Notes under the pieces: model-generated
Told to the model about the DNA's origin: nothing
Databases searched by the model: none
The model's input: only the letters and a program-made list of their open reading frames with translations
Shown: positions 16,210 to 24,521 of the stretch, one piece after another
Position numbering within the stretch: the first letter of the stretch is position 1
Layout: each line of letters begins with the position of its first letter
Made by a program: the position numbers and the translations under genes
Assembly (NCBI GenBank): GCA_964528605.1
Contig: CAZGSV010000005.1
Coordinates: 14,773-78,772, forward strand
From: CAZGSV01 sp964528605
GTDB lineage: Bacteria > Armatimonadota > Zipacnadia > CAZGSV01
Direction: 5' to 3'
DNA length: 64,000 nucleotides

Positions 16210-18063
16210 TTAGTCGTGCCAGGCTCCCTGCTTGCGCAGGTCAAAGTAGGCTCGAAGAATCTGCTTCGCCACGGGAGCGGCGGCGGCCCCACCCATGCCG
16301 CCGAACTCGATCAGCACGGTGCACACCACTTGCGGGTTGTCCGCCGGCGCAAAACTGGTGAACCAAGCGTGCTCGGGCAGGTCCTTCTTGGTCTCCGCGG
16401 AGCCGGTCTTGCCGCAGACGGCGACATCGCCGAGGTCCGCGGCATGGCCCGTGCCCTGCGGCCAGGCCACGGACCCGCGCATCCCTTCGCGGAGCAGCGC
16501 GAACCAGCGCTCGTCTATCTTGAGCCGGCCCTGAACCTGGGCCCGCGCCAAGGTGGCTTTCTCATCCTCGCCTTCCACCTTGCGCACCACGTGGGGCACG
16601 ACCTCCAGCCCCTTGGAGGCTACGATTCCGGTCACCCGCGCGAGGGCGATGGGTGTGAGCAGAATATAGCCTTGGCCTATGGCCGCGTTGACGGTATCGC
16701 CCGCGTACCAGCGCTCGTGCCAGTGGCTCTCCTTCCAGCCGGGGCCCGGCACCACGCTGGCGACCTCCCTGGGCAGGTCCACGCCGGTCTGCGTTTCCAA
16801 CCCCAGTTCCCGCGCCGTCTCAATGATGGCGTCAATGCCCGCGCGCAGGCCCGCCTCAAAGAAGAAGAGGTCGCAGGATTCCGCCACCGCGCGGACAGGG
16901 CCCACCAGTCCGTGGCCGCCGGACTTCCAACAACGTCGCACGTCCGCTCCCACTCGGTACTGCCCGCTGCAGTAGATCGTAGTGGAGGGGGTGATGGCGC
17001 CGGTGCGCAGGGCGGCCAGCATCGTGACCATCTTGAACGTAGAGCCGGGAGGGTAGTGACCCATGTGGGCGCGCTCCAGGAAAGGCCGCCGCGGATCCTG
17101 AATCAGCGCCTGCATCTCCGCGGGCGACACCTGCCCGCTCAGCCGCTCCGGGTCGAAGGTGGGCGAACTCACCAGCGCGAGGATTTCGCCGTTGCGAGGA
17201 TCCGTCACCAGAGCCACGCCCGTCCTGCCCGCCAACGCCCGCTCAGCCGCCTCTTGCAGGCGCGCGTCAATGGTGAGCCACACCTTGACGCCGGGCGCCG
17301 GAGCGCGACCGGGGCTCTGCCGCTGAGACATCGCCTCCCGCAGGCCCTGCAACTCACTCAGCACTCTCGCGTTCTGGCTGGTCTCCAGCAGGCGGCCTTG
17401 AGCGTCCACCACCAGCGCCATCAGCCCGTCCCGGCCTCGCAGCGAGTGGTCGTAGCGCTTCTCCACGCCGGCCTTGCCCACGACCTGCCCGGGCCGCAAG
17501 GGCTCTCTAGACGGCTTGGCCTTCTCGATCTCCTCCGCGCTTGCCTGCCCCACGTAGCCCACGACGTGCGCGGCCAGGGTGCCGTGGGGGTAGTAACGGC
17601 GGATGGCCTTCCGCACGAAGACGCCAGGAATGTGGGCTGCGTTCTCTTCGACCTTCTGTATCTCCTCCGAGGTCAGGTCGGACTTCACCACCACCGGCTG
17701 GTAGGCGGGCAGGGACTTGGCCTCCACCGCGTCCTTGATCAGGTCGTAGGGCACGTCCAGCAAGGTTGCCAGTTGGTGCGCCGCGAGAGTGCGCTTGCTC
17801 CGCTCGCCAACACGAGCGGGCAGCACGCACGCCTCATATGAAGGCTTGTTGCCCGCCAGCAGAATGCCGTTGCGGTCGAGGATGGGTCCTCGCGGCGCCG
17901 CTAGCCGCAGTTCCTTCTTGGTGTTGCTCTCGCTGCGAGCGCGATAACGGGCGCCTTGCGCCACCTGCAATTCCCACAGCCGCCCCAACAACCCCGCGAA
18001 GGCCACGACCATGATAATCTGCAGCGCCCGCAGGCGGCTCTGGTAGCGCTTGTCCCCGCGCAT
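16210..18063 (-). CDS. mrdA: Penicillin-binding protein 2 (class B transpeptidase)
   Basis: 617 residues. Cross-links peptidoglycan for cell elongation together with RodA. One N-terminal membrane helix (about 14-32), a dimerisation domain beginning AAPRGPILDRNG, and a transpeptidase domain with STFK (Ser341), SCD in the SxN position, and KTGSAE. Length matches PBP2. The ATG at 18063-18061 overlaps the TGA of the upstream PBP1A gene (TGATG), so the two are translationally coupled. No rodA or mreBCD lies in the window. Ends convergent with mutS2. Confidence 0.92.
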   Translation of the reverse strand: MRGDKRYQSRLRALQIIMVVAFAGLLGRLWELQVAQGARYRARSESNTKKELRLAAPRGPILDRNGILLAGNKPSYEACVLPARVGERSKRTLAAHQLATLLDVPYDLIKDAVEAKSLPAYQPVVVKSDLTSEEIQKVEENAAHIPGVFVRKAIRRYYPHGTLAAHVVGYVGQASAEEIEKAKPSREPLRPGQVVGKAGVEKRYDHSLRGRDGLMALVVDAQGRLLETSQNARVLSELQGLREAMSQRQSPGRAPAPGVKVWLTIDARLQEAAERALAGRTGVALVTDPRNGEILALVSSPTFDPERLSGQVSPAEMQALIQDPRRPFLERAHMGHYPPGSTFKMVTMLAALRTGAITPSTTIYCSGQYRVGADVRRCWKSGGHGLVGPVRAVAESCDLFFFEAGLRAGIDAIIETARELGLETQTGVDLPREVASVVPGPGWKESHWHERWYAGDTVNAAIGQGYILLTPIALARVTGIVASKGLEVVPHVVRKVEGEDEKATLARAQVQGRLKIDERWFALLREGMRGSVAWPQGTGHAADLGDVAVCGKTGSAETKKDLPEHAWFTSFAPADNPQVVCTVLIEFGGMGGAAAAPVAKQILRAYFDLRKQGAWHD

Positions 18064-20213
18064 CACGGACCGCCCTGTGCTTTGCCGGATCCGCCGGCCG
18101 GCTGGTTGGCTGGCGACGGCTTCGCGGGAGAGGGCTTCTCGGAAGGCACGGGCACTAGGCCGTGGTACTCCGGACGGTCCTCCTTGTAGCCGCCCGCACC
18201 CTTGCCGCCACTTGCGGAGCCGGCGCCCCCTCCCTCCCCCGCGGCAGGCTGCGCCTCCTCCGGCGTGGCTTCCTGCTTAGGTTCCTCAGCGGGAGGCAAC
18301 CCGCGGAGCGAGGGTTTCTCCCCGGGGGCTCTGCCCCAGTCCTCCGCGCCCGTCGGCCCTCTCTTGGGCTCCGGCCGCGACTGCACCAGCGGCAGCGCCG
18401 CCTTAATAAACTCGCGCCAAGTCGGAGCGCACGCGGTGCCGCCGAACAGGTGGGCCGTGGCCGAGTGATCGTCGTTCCCGGCCCACACGCCCGCCGTCAG
18501 CCTCGGGGTGAAGCCCATGAACCAGACGTCGCGGTAATCGTCGGTCGTGCCGGTTTTGCCCCCGGCCTCGGGATGGACGCCCTGGGCGCGGGTGCCGGTT
18601 CCGTAGCGAATGACGTCCTGCAGCATGTCCCGCATGGTCTCCGCCGTCGAGGGCCGCAGCGCGCGTCGAGGCTTGGGGTAGAACTCCTCGATCAGCCCGC
18701 CCCTGAAGTCCTCCACCCGGATAATGGCCATGGGCTCGTAGTAGATGCCGTCGGTGGCAAAGCAGGCAAAGGCCGCGGTCAACTCCAGAAGGGTTACCTC
18801 GCCCGAGCCGATGGCGGTGGAGAGGTACGGCTGCAGCGGCTGCCGGATCCCCATGGCGCGCGCGGTGCGAATGACGCGGTCCATTCCGATGCGATAGGCC
18901 AGGTTCACGGTCGCTGTGTTCACCGAGTTCACCAGCGCGCTCCGCAGCGTCAGCGAGCCGTATTCCTTCCTATTGGCGTTCTGCGGTGACCAGTTGCCGA
19001 ACTGCCGCCGCCGCGCGTCTATGCTGTTCGAGGGCGACATGCCCAGATCAATCGCCGTCGTGTAGACGAACGGCTTGAAGGCCGAACCGGGCTGCCGTTT
19101 CGCTTGCACCGCCCGGTTCCATTGGCTTTGCCAGTAGTCCAGACCGCCCACCATCGCCAGTATCTGCCCGCTGTTGGTTTCCAGACACAGTAGGGCGCCC
19201 TGCTCCGCCCGTTGGCCGCGCAGACGCTTGGCCTGATCTTTGACCGCCTGCTCCGCGGCCTCCTGCACCTTCAGGTCCAGCGTGGTGTACACCCTTAGTC
19301 CGCCGCGGAACGTGCGCTCGTGGCCGTATCTCGCCTCCAACTGCCGCACGACGTAGTCCGCGAAGTAGGGCGCCCTCATGGTATGCAGGGCATGCTCTAC
19401 CTGCGGTTCCACGCCCAGAGGCTGGGCCACCGCCTGGCGGCACTGCTCTGCGCTCACGTAGCCCTCGTCGCGCATCCTTTGCAGCACGTAGTTGCGCCGC
19501 CCCAGGGCGACCTTCGGGTTGCTGTAAGGCGAGTAGTAGGCGGGTCGCCGAATCACACCTGCCAGCAGCGCACATTCCGCCAGACTCAGATCCTGTGGCT
19601 TCCTGCCGAAAAAGGCGCGCGCCGCGCTGGCCACGCCGTAGGTGGCGTGACCGAAGTGCACCTGGTTGAGATACAATTCGAGTATCTCGGCTTTGGAGTA
19701 CCGCCGCTCGATCTCCATAGCCAGCAGCGCCTCTTGCGCCTTGCGCGCGAGCGTCTTCTTGCGCGAAAGGTACAGATCGCGCGCTAGCTGTTGCGTCAGC
19801 GTGCTGGCGCCCTGCACCATGCGGCGCTGCTGTAGGTCGGCCTTGAGGGCGCGCATGATGCCCACAATATCCACGCCGCGATGCCTGAAGAAACGCCGGT
19901 CCTCTACGGCCACCACCGCGTGCTGCAGATTCTTGGGAATCTCCAGCAGCGGCGTGAAGTCGCGGTCCTCCACGTAGATGGTGGCAAGCGCTTGCCCGTC
20001 CCAAGTGAGGATCTTGGTCGCCAGCGTGGGGATGAACTCGTCCAGATTGGGGTCCGCCGGCAGCGTGCGCGCCACGGCCCAGTAGCCGCCCAGCCCTACT
20101 CCCAGCGCCGTCGCCAGCAGCACCGCCATCCCTACCTGGAATACCACCAGCAGGCGCTGCAATCTGTGCCAAATGTCCCGCTTCGGCAATATGGGCATCC
20201 GCTTCACGGCCAT
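18063..20213 (-). CDS. mrcA: Bifunctional penicillin-binding protein 1A
   Basis: 716 residues. One N-terminal transmembrane helix (about 22-48), a GT51 glycosyltransferase domain (EDRRFFRHRGVD with catalytic Glu, then TLTQQLARDLYL), then a transpeptidase with SAFK (Ser377), SVN and KTGTT. The last 90 residues are a Pro/Gly/Ala/Glu-rich tail with repeated KPSPA units, likely a disordered periplasmic extension. The first ATG is 20213, but it touches the -10 box (TAGAAT, 20219-20214); a GTG at 20207 lies 6 nt after that box, like other leaderless starts here, and may be the true start. Overlaps mrdA by 1 nt at the stop. Confidence 0.92.
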   Translation of the reverse strand: MAVKRMPILPKRDIWHRLQRLLVVFQVGMAVLLATALGVGLGGYWAVARTLPADPNLDEFIPTLATKILTWDGQALATIYVEDRDFTPLLEIPKNLQHAVVAVEDRRFFRHRGVDIVGIMRALKADLQQRRMVQGASTLTQQLARDLYLSRKKTLARKAQEALLAMEIERRYSKAEILELYLNQVHFGHATYGVASAARAFFGRKPQDLSLAECALLAGVIRRPAYYSPYSNPKVALGRRNYVLQRMRDEGYVSAEQCRQAVAQPLGVEPQVEHALHTMRAPYFADYVVRQLEARYGHERTFRGGLRVYTTLDLKVQEAAEQAVKDQAKRLRGQRAEQGALLCLETNSGQILAMVGGLDYWQSQWNRAVQAKRQPGSAFKPFVYTTAIDLGMSPSNSIDARRRQFGNWSPQNANRKEYGSLTLRSALVNSVNTATVNLAYRIGMDRVIRTARAMGIRQPLQPYLSTAIGSGEVTLLELTAAFACFATDGIYYEPMAIIRVEDFRGGLIEEFYPKPRRALRPSTAETMRDMLQDVIRYGTGTRAQGVHPEAGGKTGTTDDYRDVWFMGFTPRLTAGVWAGNDDHSATAHLFGGTACAPTWREFIKAALPLVQSRPEPKRGPTGAEDWGRAPGEKPSLRGLPPAEEPKQEATPEEAQPAAGEGGGAGSASGGKGAGGYKEDRPEYHGLVPVPSEKPSPAKPSPANQPAGGSGKAQGGP

Positions 20214-20242
20214 ATTCTACCCCCGCGAGGGCGGTGCGCCAA
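20214..20242 (-). promoter_or_regulatory. Promoter of PBP1A-PBP2 operon
   Basis: Minus strand: TTGGCG (20242-20237), 17 bp, TAGAAT (20219-20214), immediately before the ATG at 20213 and 6 nt before GTG 20207. It lies 10 bp from the divergent mqnA promoter. Confidence 0.65.
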
Positions 20243-20252
20243 CACCCTGGCG

Positions 20253-20281
20253 TTGACCAATCCGCAAGCCGCGGTTAGCAT
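20253..20281 (+). promoter_or_regulatory. Promoter of mqnA-mqnC
   Basis: TTGACC (20253-20258), 17 bp, TAGCAT (20276-20281). Leader of about 20 nt with AAGGTGA before ATG 20308. The -35 boxes of this and the PBP1A promoter are only 10 bp apart. Confidence 0.65.
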
Positions 20282-20307
20282 GGCGGTGCCCCGGAAGGTG
20301 ACTGGTC

Positions 20308-21054
20308 ATGGATGCTCTCCGCGTCGGCGCCGTCCCCTATCTGAACGTCCAGCCGCTGCTATACGGCTTGGCTGAACAGGTCTCGCTGACCTTCGCTCCT
20401 CCGTCCCAACTGGTTGAACTCCTGCTGCGGGGGCAGGTTCAAGTGGCCACCGTGCCCGCCTTCCACCTGTGCGAGCACGAAGGTGCCCTGATCCAGGGCG
20501 CGGCGATAACAACCCTGGGGCGGGCCGAGAGCGTTCTGCTCTTCCACCGTGGCGACCTCAGTGGTGTGCGCCGCTTGGCGCTCAACTCCGAGTCACGTAC
20601 CTCCAACGCCCTCGCCCAGATCGTGCTGCGCGAGGCTTACGGCTGCTCTCCCGAGGTCGCCGTGCGTCGGCCCGACCTGGAAGCAATGCTGAGCGACTGC
20701 GACGCCGCCGTGCTCATCGGCGACTACGCCCTGTCGCGAGCCGAGACGCCTTTCCCGAGGCTTGACCTGGGCGTGGCCTGGAGCGGCCTAGCAGGGCTCC
20801 CGATGGTGTGGGCGCCGTGGGTCGCAGTGGACGAGGCTGCGGCGCGCGCCGCGCAGCCCATGCTTCTTCAGGCCAAAGAAGCCGGCCTCGCCCACTTGCC
20901 CGAAATCGCCGCCGACTACGCCCGGCGCTCGGGCCTGCCGGAGGCAACCTGCCTGCGTTATCTTACCGAGACTATGAGTTACGAGTTCGCCGAAGCCGAG
21001 CGTGAGGGACTTGCCGAGTTCCAGCGACGCTGCCGTCAACACGGCTTGTGCTGA
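20308..21054 (+). CDS. mqnA: Chorismate dehydratase, futalosine pathway
   Basis: 248 residues. MqnA dehydrates chorismate to 3-[(1-carboxyvinyl)oxy]benzoate, the first step of futalosine menaquinone synthesis. The MqnA/SBP-like fold is recognisable by VGAVPYLNVQPLLYGL at the N-terminus, LLLRGQVQVATVPAF, LNSESRTSNALAQIVL and MVWAPWVAV. ATG 20308 has AAGGTGA 6 nt upstream. The 3' end overlaps mqnC by 53 nt, which points to coupled translation. Other pathway genes (mqnB, mqnD, mqnE) are not in the window. Confidence 0.92.
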   Translation: MDALRVGAVPYLNVQPLLYGLAEQVSLTFAPPSQLVELLLRGQVQVATVPAFHLCEHEGALIQGAAITTLGRAESVLLFHRGDLSGVRRLALNSESRTSNALAQIVLREAYGCSPEVAVRRPDLEAMLSDCDAAVLIGDYALSRAETPFPRLDLGVAWSGLAGLPMVWAPWVAVDEAAARAAQPMLLQAKEAGLAHLPEIAADYARRSGLPEATCLRYLTETMSYEFAEAEREGLAEFQRRCRQHGLC

Positions 21055-22117
21055 GCGCGAAGCAGCCCGCCTGCTCGAGGCGAGGCTCGCAGGACAGCGC
21101 CTCGGAGAACAGGAGGCGCTGCTCATCTGGCGCGGTGCCAGTCTCCACGAACTAGGCGACGCCGCGCACCAAGCCCGGGTTGATCGCACGCCGCCCGACC
21201 TCGTCACCTATGTGGTGGACCGCAACCTCAACTACACCAACGTCTGCTATGCCGGCTGCCGCTTCTGCGCCTTCTCGCGGCAGGAAGGCGACCCGGATGC
21301 CTTCGTGCTGTCGCCGGACGAGGTGCTGGAAAAGGTAGGGGAGGCGGCCGAGCGCGGGGCGACGCAGATTCTCATGCAAGGGGGGCTGAACCCCAAGATC
21401 GGCTTGGCCGAGGTCGCCGCGCTCTTGGGCCTGGTCAAGTCGCATTTCCCCAAGGTCCAGCTGCATTCCCTCTCCCCCCCCGAAGTCGTCCACCTAGCCC
21501 AACGAGAGAAGATGTCCTTCGCGGAGGTGCTGACCGCGCTGCGCCAGGCTGGCCTCGACTCGCTTCCGGGCGGAGGGGCGGAGATACTGGCCGAGCGCGT
21601 GCGCGCCCAACTCAGCAGCCGCAAGTGCACGGCGGAGGAATGGCTGGAGGTCATGCGAACTGCCCATCGCCTCGGCCTGCCCACCACCGCTACCATGGTC
21701 TTCGGGCACATTGAGACGGTGGAGGAACGTCTCCTCCACCTGCGCCGCCTGCGCGACCTGCAGGACGAGACATGCGGCTTCACCGCCTTCATACCCTGGA
21801 CCTACCAGAGCCTGCGTGCCCCCCTCGGCGGCCGCACCGCCGGCGGCTATGAGTACTTGCGCACCCTCGCCCTCTCCCGCCTCTTCCTGGACAACTTTGC
21901 CAACCTACAGGTTTCTTGGCTCACTCAGGGATTGCGAATCGGGCAGGTGGCGCTCTTCTTCGGGGCCAACGACATGGGCGGCACCGTCATGGAGGAGAGA
22001 GTCGTGCGCGCCGCCGCGCCGCTTACCTCCGCCACCGAGCGGCAACTGCGCCGCCTCATAACCGCCGCGGGCTTCAGGCCGGTGAAACGCACGACCCTCT
22101 ACGAGCACCTGGAATAG
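21002..22117 (+). CDS. mqnC: Cyclic dehypoxanthinyl futalosine synthase (radical SAM)
   Basis: 371 residues. Cyclises dehypoxanthine futalosine in menaquinone synthesis. The radical SAM cysteines are Cys82, Cys86 and Cys89 in NYTNVCYAGCRFCAF, and SLPGGGAEIL and FIPWTYQ are hallmarks separating MqnC from the sister enzyme MqnE. GTG 21002 lies inside mqnA (53-nt overlap); no later in-frame start has a better ribosome site, so the exact N-terminus is uncertain by about 20 residues. Confidence 0.92.
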   Translation: MRDLPSSSDAAVNTACAEREAARLLEARLAGQRLGEQEALLIWRGASLHELGDAAHQARVDRTPPDLVTYVVDRNLNYTNVCYAGCRFCAFSRQEGDPDAFVLSPDEVLEKVGEAAERGATQILMQGGLNPKIGLAEVAALLGLVKSHFPKVQLHSLSPPEVVHLAQREKMSFAEVLTALRQAGLDSLPGGGAEILAERVRAQLSSRKCTAEEWLEVMRTAHRLGLPTTATMVFGHIETVEERLLHLRRLRDLQDETCGFTAFIPWTYQSLRAPLGGRTAGGYEYLRTLALSRLFLDNFANLQVSWLTQGLRIGQVALFFGANDMGGTVMEERVVRAAAPLTSATERQLRRLITAAGFRPVKRTTLYEHLE

Positions 22118-22175
22118 TCCGCCGGCGGCCCGTGTCTCCCCCGCTAACCCGCCGGCGCACTTGCAATAGTGCCCA

Positions 22176-22220
22176 CAGTGTCACACACTGCCAGCCATAG
22201 GCAGTTCGTTAGGCTGGCAG
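22176..22220 (+). promoter_or_regulatory. Nested inverted repeats in the leader of the AMMECR1 gene
   Basis: A CAGTGT-CAC-ACACTG palindrome (22176-22190) overlaps the left arm of a second perfect inverted repeat, CTGCCAGCC (22188-22196) and GGCTGGCAG (22212-22220) with a 15-nt loop. The right arm ends at 22220, one base before the GGGAGGG ribosome site of the gene at 22236. The overlap means the two structures exclude each other. It could be a terminator for mqnC (no T-run is present) or an RNA switch or operator. Confidence 0.45.
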
Positions 22221-22235
22221 CGGGAGGGACAAGCG

Positions 22236-22787
22236 ATGCTCAAGGAAGAGCAGCGGGGCGCCCTGCTGAAGATCGCCAAGCGCGCCGTGGAGGCCGCAGC
22301 GTACGGTAAGTCCGAGGGCAAGCCCGAGCCGTCCGACGACCCGGACTTGCAGCGACCGTGCGCGGCCTTCGTTACTCTCGAGGGGCCGGAGGGCCTGCGG
22401 GGTTGCATCGGCACGCTGCAGGCCTCATTGCCCCTGTGCTCCACCGTGGCGGAGATGGGCTACGCCGCCGCTTGCCGCGACCCCCGCTTCTTGCCTATCA
22501 CTCCCGAAGAACTGCCCTCGCTGCACATGGAAATCTCGGTGCTGTCCCCGCTGGAGCGCATCGCCGCCGACCAAGTGCAGCCCGGCGTTCATGGCCTGGT
22601 CATCAGGCAGGGGTTGCGCTCCGGAGCGCTGCTGCCTCAGGTGGCGCCCAAGTACGGTTGGGGCCGGGAGGAGTTCCTTAGCCAGACGTGCATCAAGGCT
22701 GGACTAGCGCCCGACGCCTGGGAGCGCGGCGCCGAGATTCAGGCCTTCACCGCGGAGGTCTTTGGCGCCCCGCTGCACGATATCTAG
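22236..22787 (+). CDS. AMMECR1 domain protein
   Basis: 183 residues, a complete AMMECR1 domain. Hallmark LRGCIGTL (about residues 61-68) and the downstream CRDPRF and EISVLSPLE segments are intact. In many prokaryotes this protein is encoded beside a Memo-family protein and a radical SAM enzyme (AmmeMemoRadiSam), but neither partner is adjacent here. Biochemical role is unknown. Start supported by GGGAGGG 8 nt upstream. Confidence 0.88.
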   Translation: MLKEEQRGALLKIAKRAVEAAAYGKSEGKPEPSDDPDLQRPCAAFVTLEGPEGLRGCIGTLQASLPLCSTVAEMGYAAACRDPRFLPITPEELPSLHMEISVLSPLERIAADQVQPGVHGLVIRQGLRSGALLPQVAPKYGWGREEFLSQTCIKAGLAPDAWERGAEIQAFTAEVFGAPLHDI

Positions 22788-22849
22788 CCGGGCCGGTCAC
22801 AGGCGGCCGACGGCTACGCTTTGGGGAGCCGCGGCTCTAGGCGACCAGT

Positions 22850-23557
22850 CTAGTTGATGCCCAGTTGCTGCCTCGCCTGCGCCGGCAGGCTGGCCTTCTC
22901 AGCAGCCTCTGCTGGAGAACCGCCGTAGGAGACCATCTTCCAGGCCGCGCCGTCTTTCTTGCAGAGAGCGTAGCCCGCGCCGACACCCGTCACCGAGCCC
23001 TTGCAGATCGCCCAGTTACCGGCGATCTTCACGTCGGAAACCGTGAGTTTGCCCCCGGGCGCCAACTTGGCAATCCCGGCTTCCACTGCCTTGATGACCC
23101 CAGGCTTCTCGCTCGCGGAAGGCGCCGCCGCCGTCGCCGCAGCAGGCTTGGCAGCAGTTGGCTTGGCGGCTGTCGCGGCGGTGGAAGGCTTAGCGGTCGC
23201 GGCCGGCTTGGGCTTTGCGGCGGCAGGCTTCGTGGCTGGTGCACCTGGTTTGGCGATGCCGCCTGGGGCAGGTGTCACGATGCCCTTAGGCTTGGCCGGC
23301 CCAGGAGCGGGGGTCTCTACGCCGCCGGACGGCCCGGCCTGCTCTGTCAGCCCTCCGGGCTTCTCTTCCGGGGTGGCCGCTTTAGTGCCTTCCTCTAACG
23401 CCGGAGTCTCGCTCGGCGCGCCCTTCCCTACCTCCACCTCGGGAGCGCCGGCGCTTTGCACCTGCTCCTTCTCTTGCGCCTTCTTCCCACACCCCAGCAC
23501 CACCACACATCCCAGAGCAAACGCCACCATGAGCAGGACCACGGCCGCATTGCGCAT
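22850..23557 (-). CDS. Putative lipoprotein with Ala/Pro/Lys-rich linker
   Basis: 235 residues. Residues 1-22 form a lipoprotein signal ending VVVLGC, with Cys as lipidation site followed by GKK. Residues 40-150 are a low-complexity linker (repeated AAKPTAAKPAA-like units), long enough to span peptidoglycan. The C-terminal 75 residues form a small folded domain with KLTVSDVKIAGNWAICKG and two more Cys. The domain is not one I recognise. The ATG at 23557 has GGAGG 9 nt upstream; an ATG at 23581 is less likely. Own promoter at 23597-23624. Confidence 0.7.
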   Translation of the reverse strand: MRNAAVVLLMVAFALGCVVVLGCGKKAQEKEQVQSAGAPEVEVGKGAPSETPALEEGTKAATPEEKPGGLTEQAGPSGGVETPAPGPAKPKGIVTPAPGGIAKPGAPATKPAAAKPKPAATAKPSTAATAAKPTAAKPAAATAAAPSASEKPGVIKAVEAGIAKLAPGGKLTVSDVKIAGNWAICKGSVTGVGAGYALCKKDGAAWKMVSYGGSPAEAAEKASLPAQARQQLGIN

Positions 23558-23596
23558 CTGCCATCGCCTCCAACACTGCAACTTGGGTAGGCGACA

Positions 23597-23624
23597 AGTT
23601 TAGCGCGCCCCGCCATGCCGTCAA
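23597..23624 (-). promoter_or_regulatory. Promoter of the lipoprotein gene
   Basis: Minus strand: TTGACG (23624-23619), 16 bp, TAAACT (23602-23597); leader of about 33 nt with GGAGG. Confidence 0.6.
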
Positions 23625-23665
23625 CCGCGCCACCCGGCGCCCCCCTTCCAGCCAGGACCGCTCGC

Positions 23666-23694
23666 TTGCGGGAAACGGCGCGGGCGATTAGGCT
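23666..23694 (+). promoter_or_regulatory. Possible promoter of the gene at 23723
   Basis: TTGCGG (23666-23671), 17 bp, TAGGCT (23689-23694), then AGGAGG at 23704. The -10 box is weak. Confidence 0.35.
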
Positions 23695-23722
23695 CGGTGC
23701 GAAAGGAGGGCGCGCAGCCCCC

Positions 23723-24499
23723 ATGTTGCCGACCACGAAGATCGCAGGCTACTACATTACCCGTCTGTTGCTGGGCAGTAACCCCTTCAATGGTTTCTCT
23801 CACTTCTCTCCCGCTCGCGACCGCTGGCTCAACGAGTACTTCACGGTGGACCGCATCGCCGAGTTATTCGAGGGCTGCGTCCAGGCCGGCATCAACGCCC
23901 TGCTCGGCTCCTATACCGACAAGTTGGCGCAGGCCATCAGCAAGTTCTGGAGCCGCCATCCGCGCGAGTCCTTCCACTGGATCGCCTACACCCACGGCGG
24001 GCTGGAGATGCTGCACCAGTCCATCAAGATGATCGCCGAGGCCGGGGCCGCGGGCTGCTACGTGCAGGGCGGCATCACCTACTCCCTGCTGCGGCAGGAC
24101 GAGCACCGCATTGAGCGCCTGGAGCAAGCCAACGCTTTCATCCGCGAGCAGGGAATGTTCCCGGGCATAGGCACGCACGAGCCCACGGCCATTGACATTG
24201 CGGAGGAGCGCGGCTACGACGCGGAGTTCTACGTGATGTCGCTGAACTACACGGACACCTTCTCCTTTTGGGGCCACCATGAGCACACCGCGGCCATCAT
24301 CCGCCGGGCGAGCAAGCCCGTGATCGCGATCAAGACGCTCGGGGCCGGGCGCATTGAGCCCGAGCGCGGTTTCCATTACGCCTTCAGGTCCATGAAGCCC
24401 GGCGACCTTATCGCCGTCGGCCTCATCTCCCGGCAAGAGGCGGAGTACGACGCCGAGGTGGCGCACCAGATACTTCGGGACTTGGGGCAGGCCAGTTAG
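23723..24499 (+). CDS. Conserved TIM-barrel-like protein of unknown function
   Basis: 258 residues, soluble. LLLGSNPFNGFSHFS at the N-terminus, FHWIAYTHGG, AAGCYVQGG and GIGTHEPTAIDIAEE suggest an alternating beta/alpha barrel distantly like aldo/keto reductases, and I recall similar proteins in Armatimonadota and Planctomycetes genomes. I cannot name a reaction. The ATG at 23723 (MLPTTKIAG) follows AGGAGG at 23704-23709 by 13 nt; upstream in-frame codons lack a ribosome site. The membrane protein gene follows after 22 nt. Confidence 0.65.
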   Translation: MLPTTKIAGYYITRLLLGSNPFNGFSHFSPARDRWLNEYFTVDRIAELFEGCVQAGINALLGSYTDKLAQAISKFWSRHPRESFHWIAYTHGGLEMLHQSIKMIAEAGAAGCYVQGGITYSLLRQDEHRIERLEQANAFIREQGMFPGIGTHEPTAIDIAEERGYDAEFYVMSLNYTDTFSFWGHHEHTAAIIRRASKPVIAIKTLGAGRIEPERGFHYAFRSMKPGDLIAVGLISRQEAEYDAEVAHQILRDLGQAS

Positions 24500-24521
24500 G
24501 CAAAGGGCGGCTTGGCCGCAT

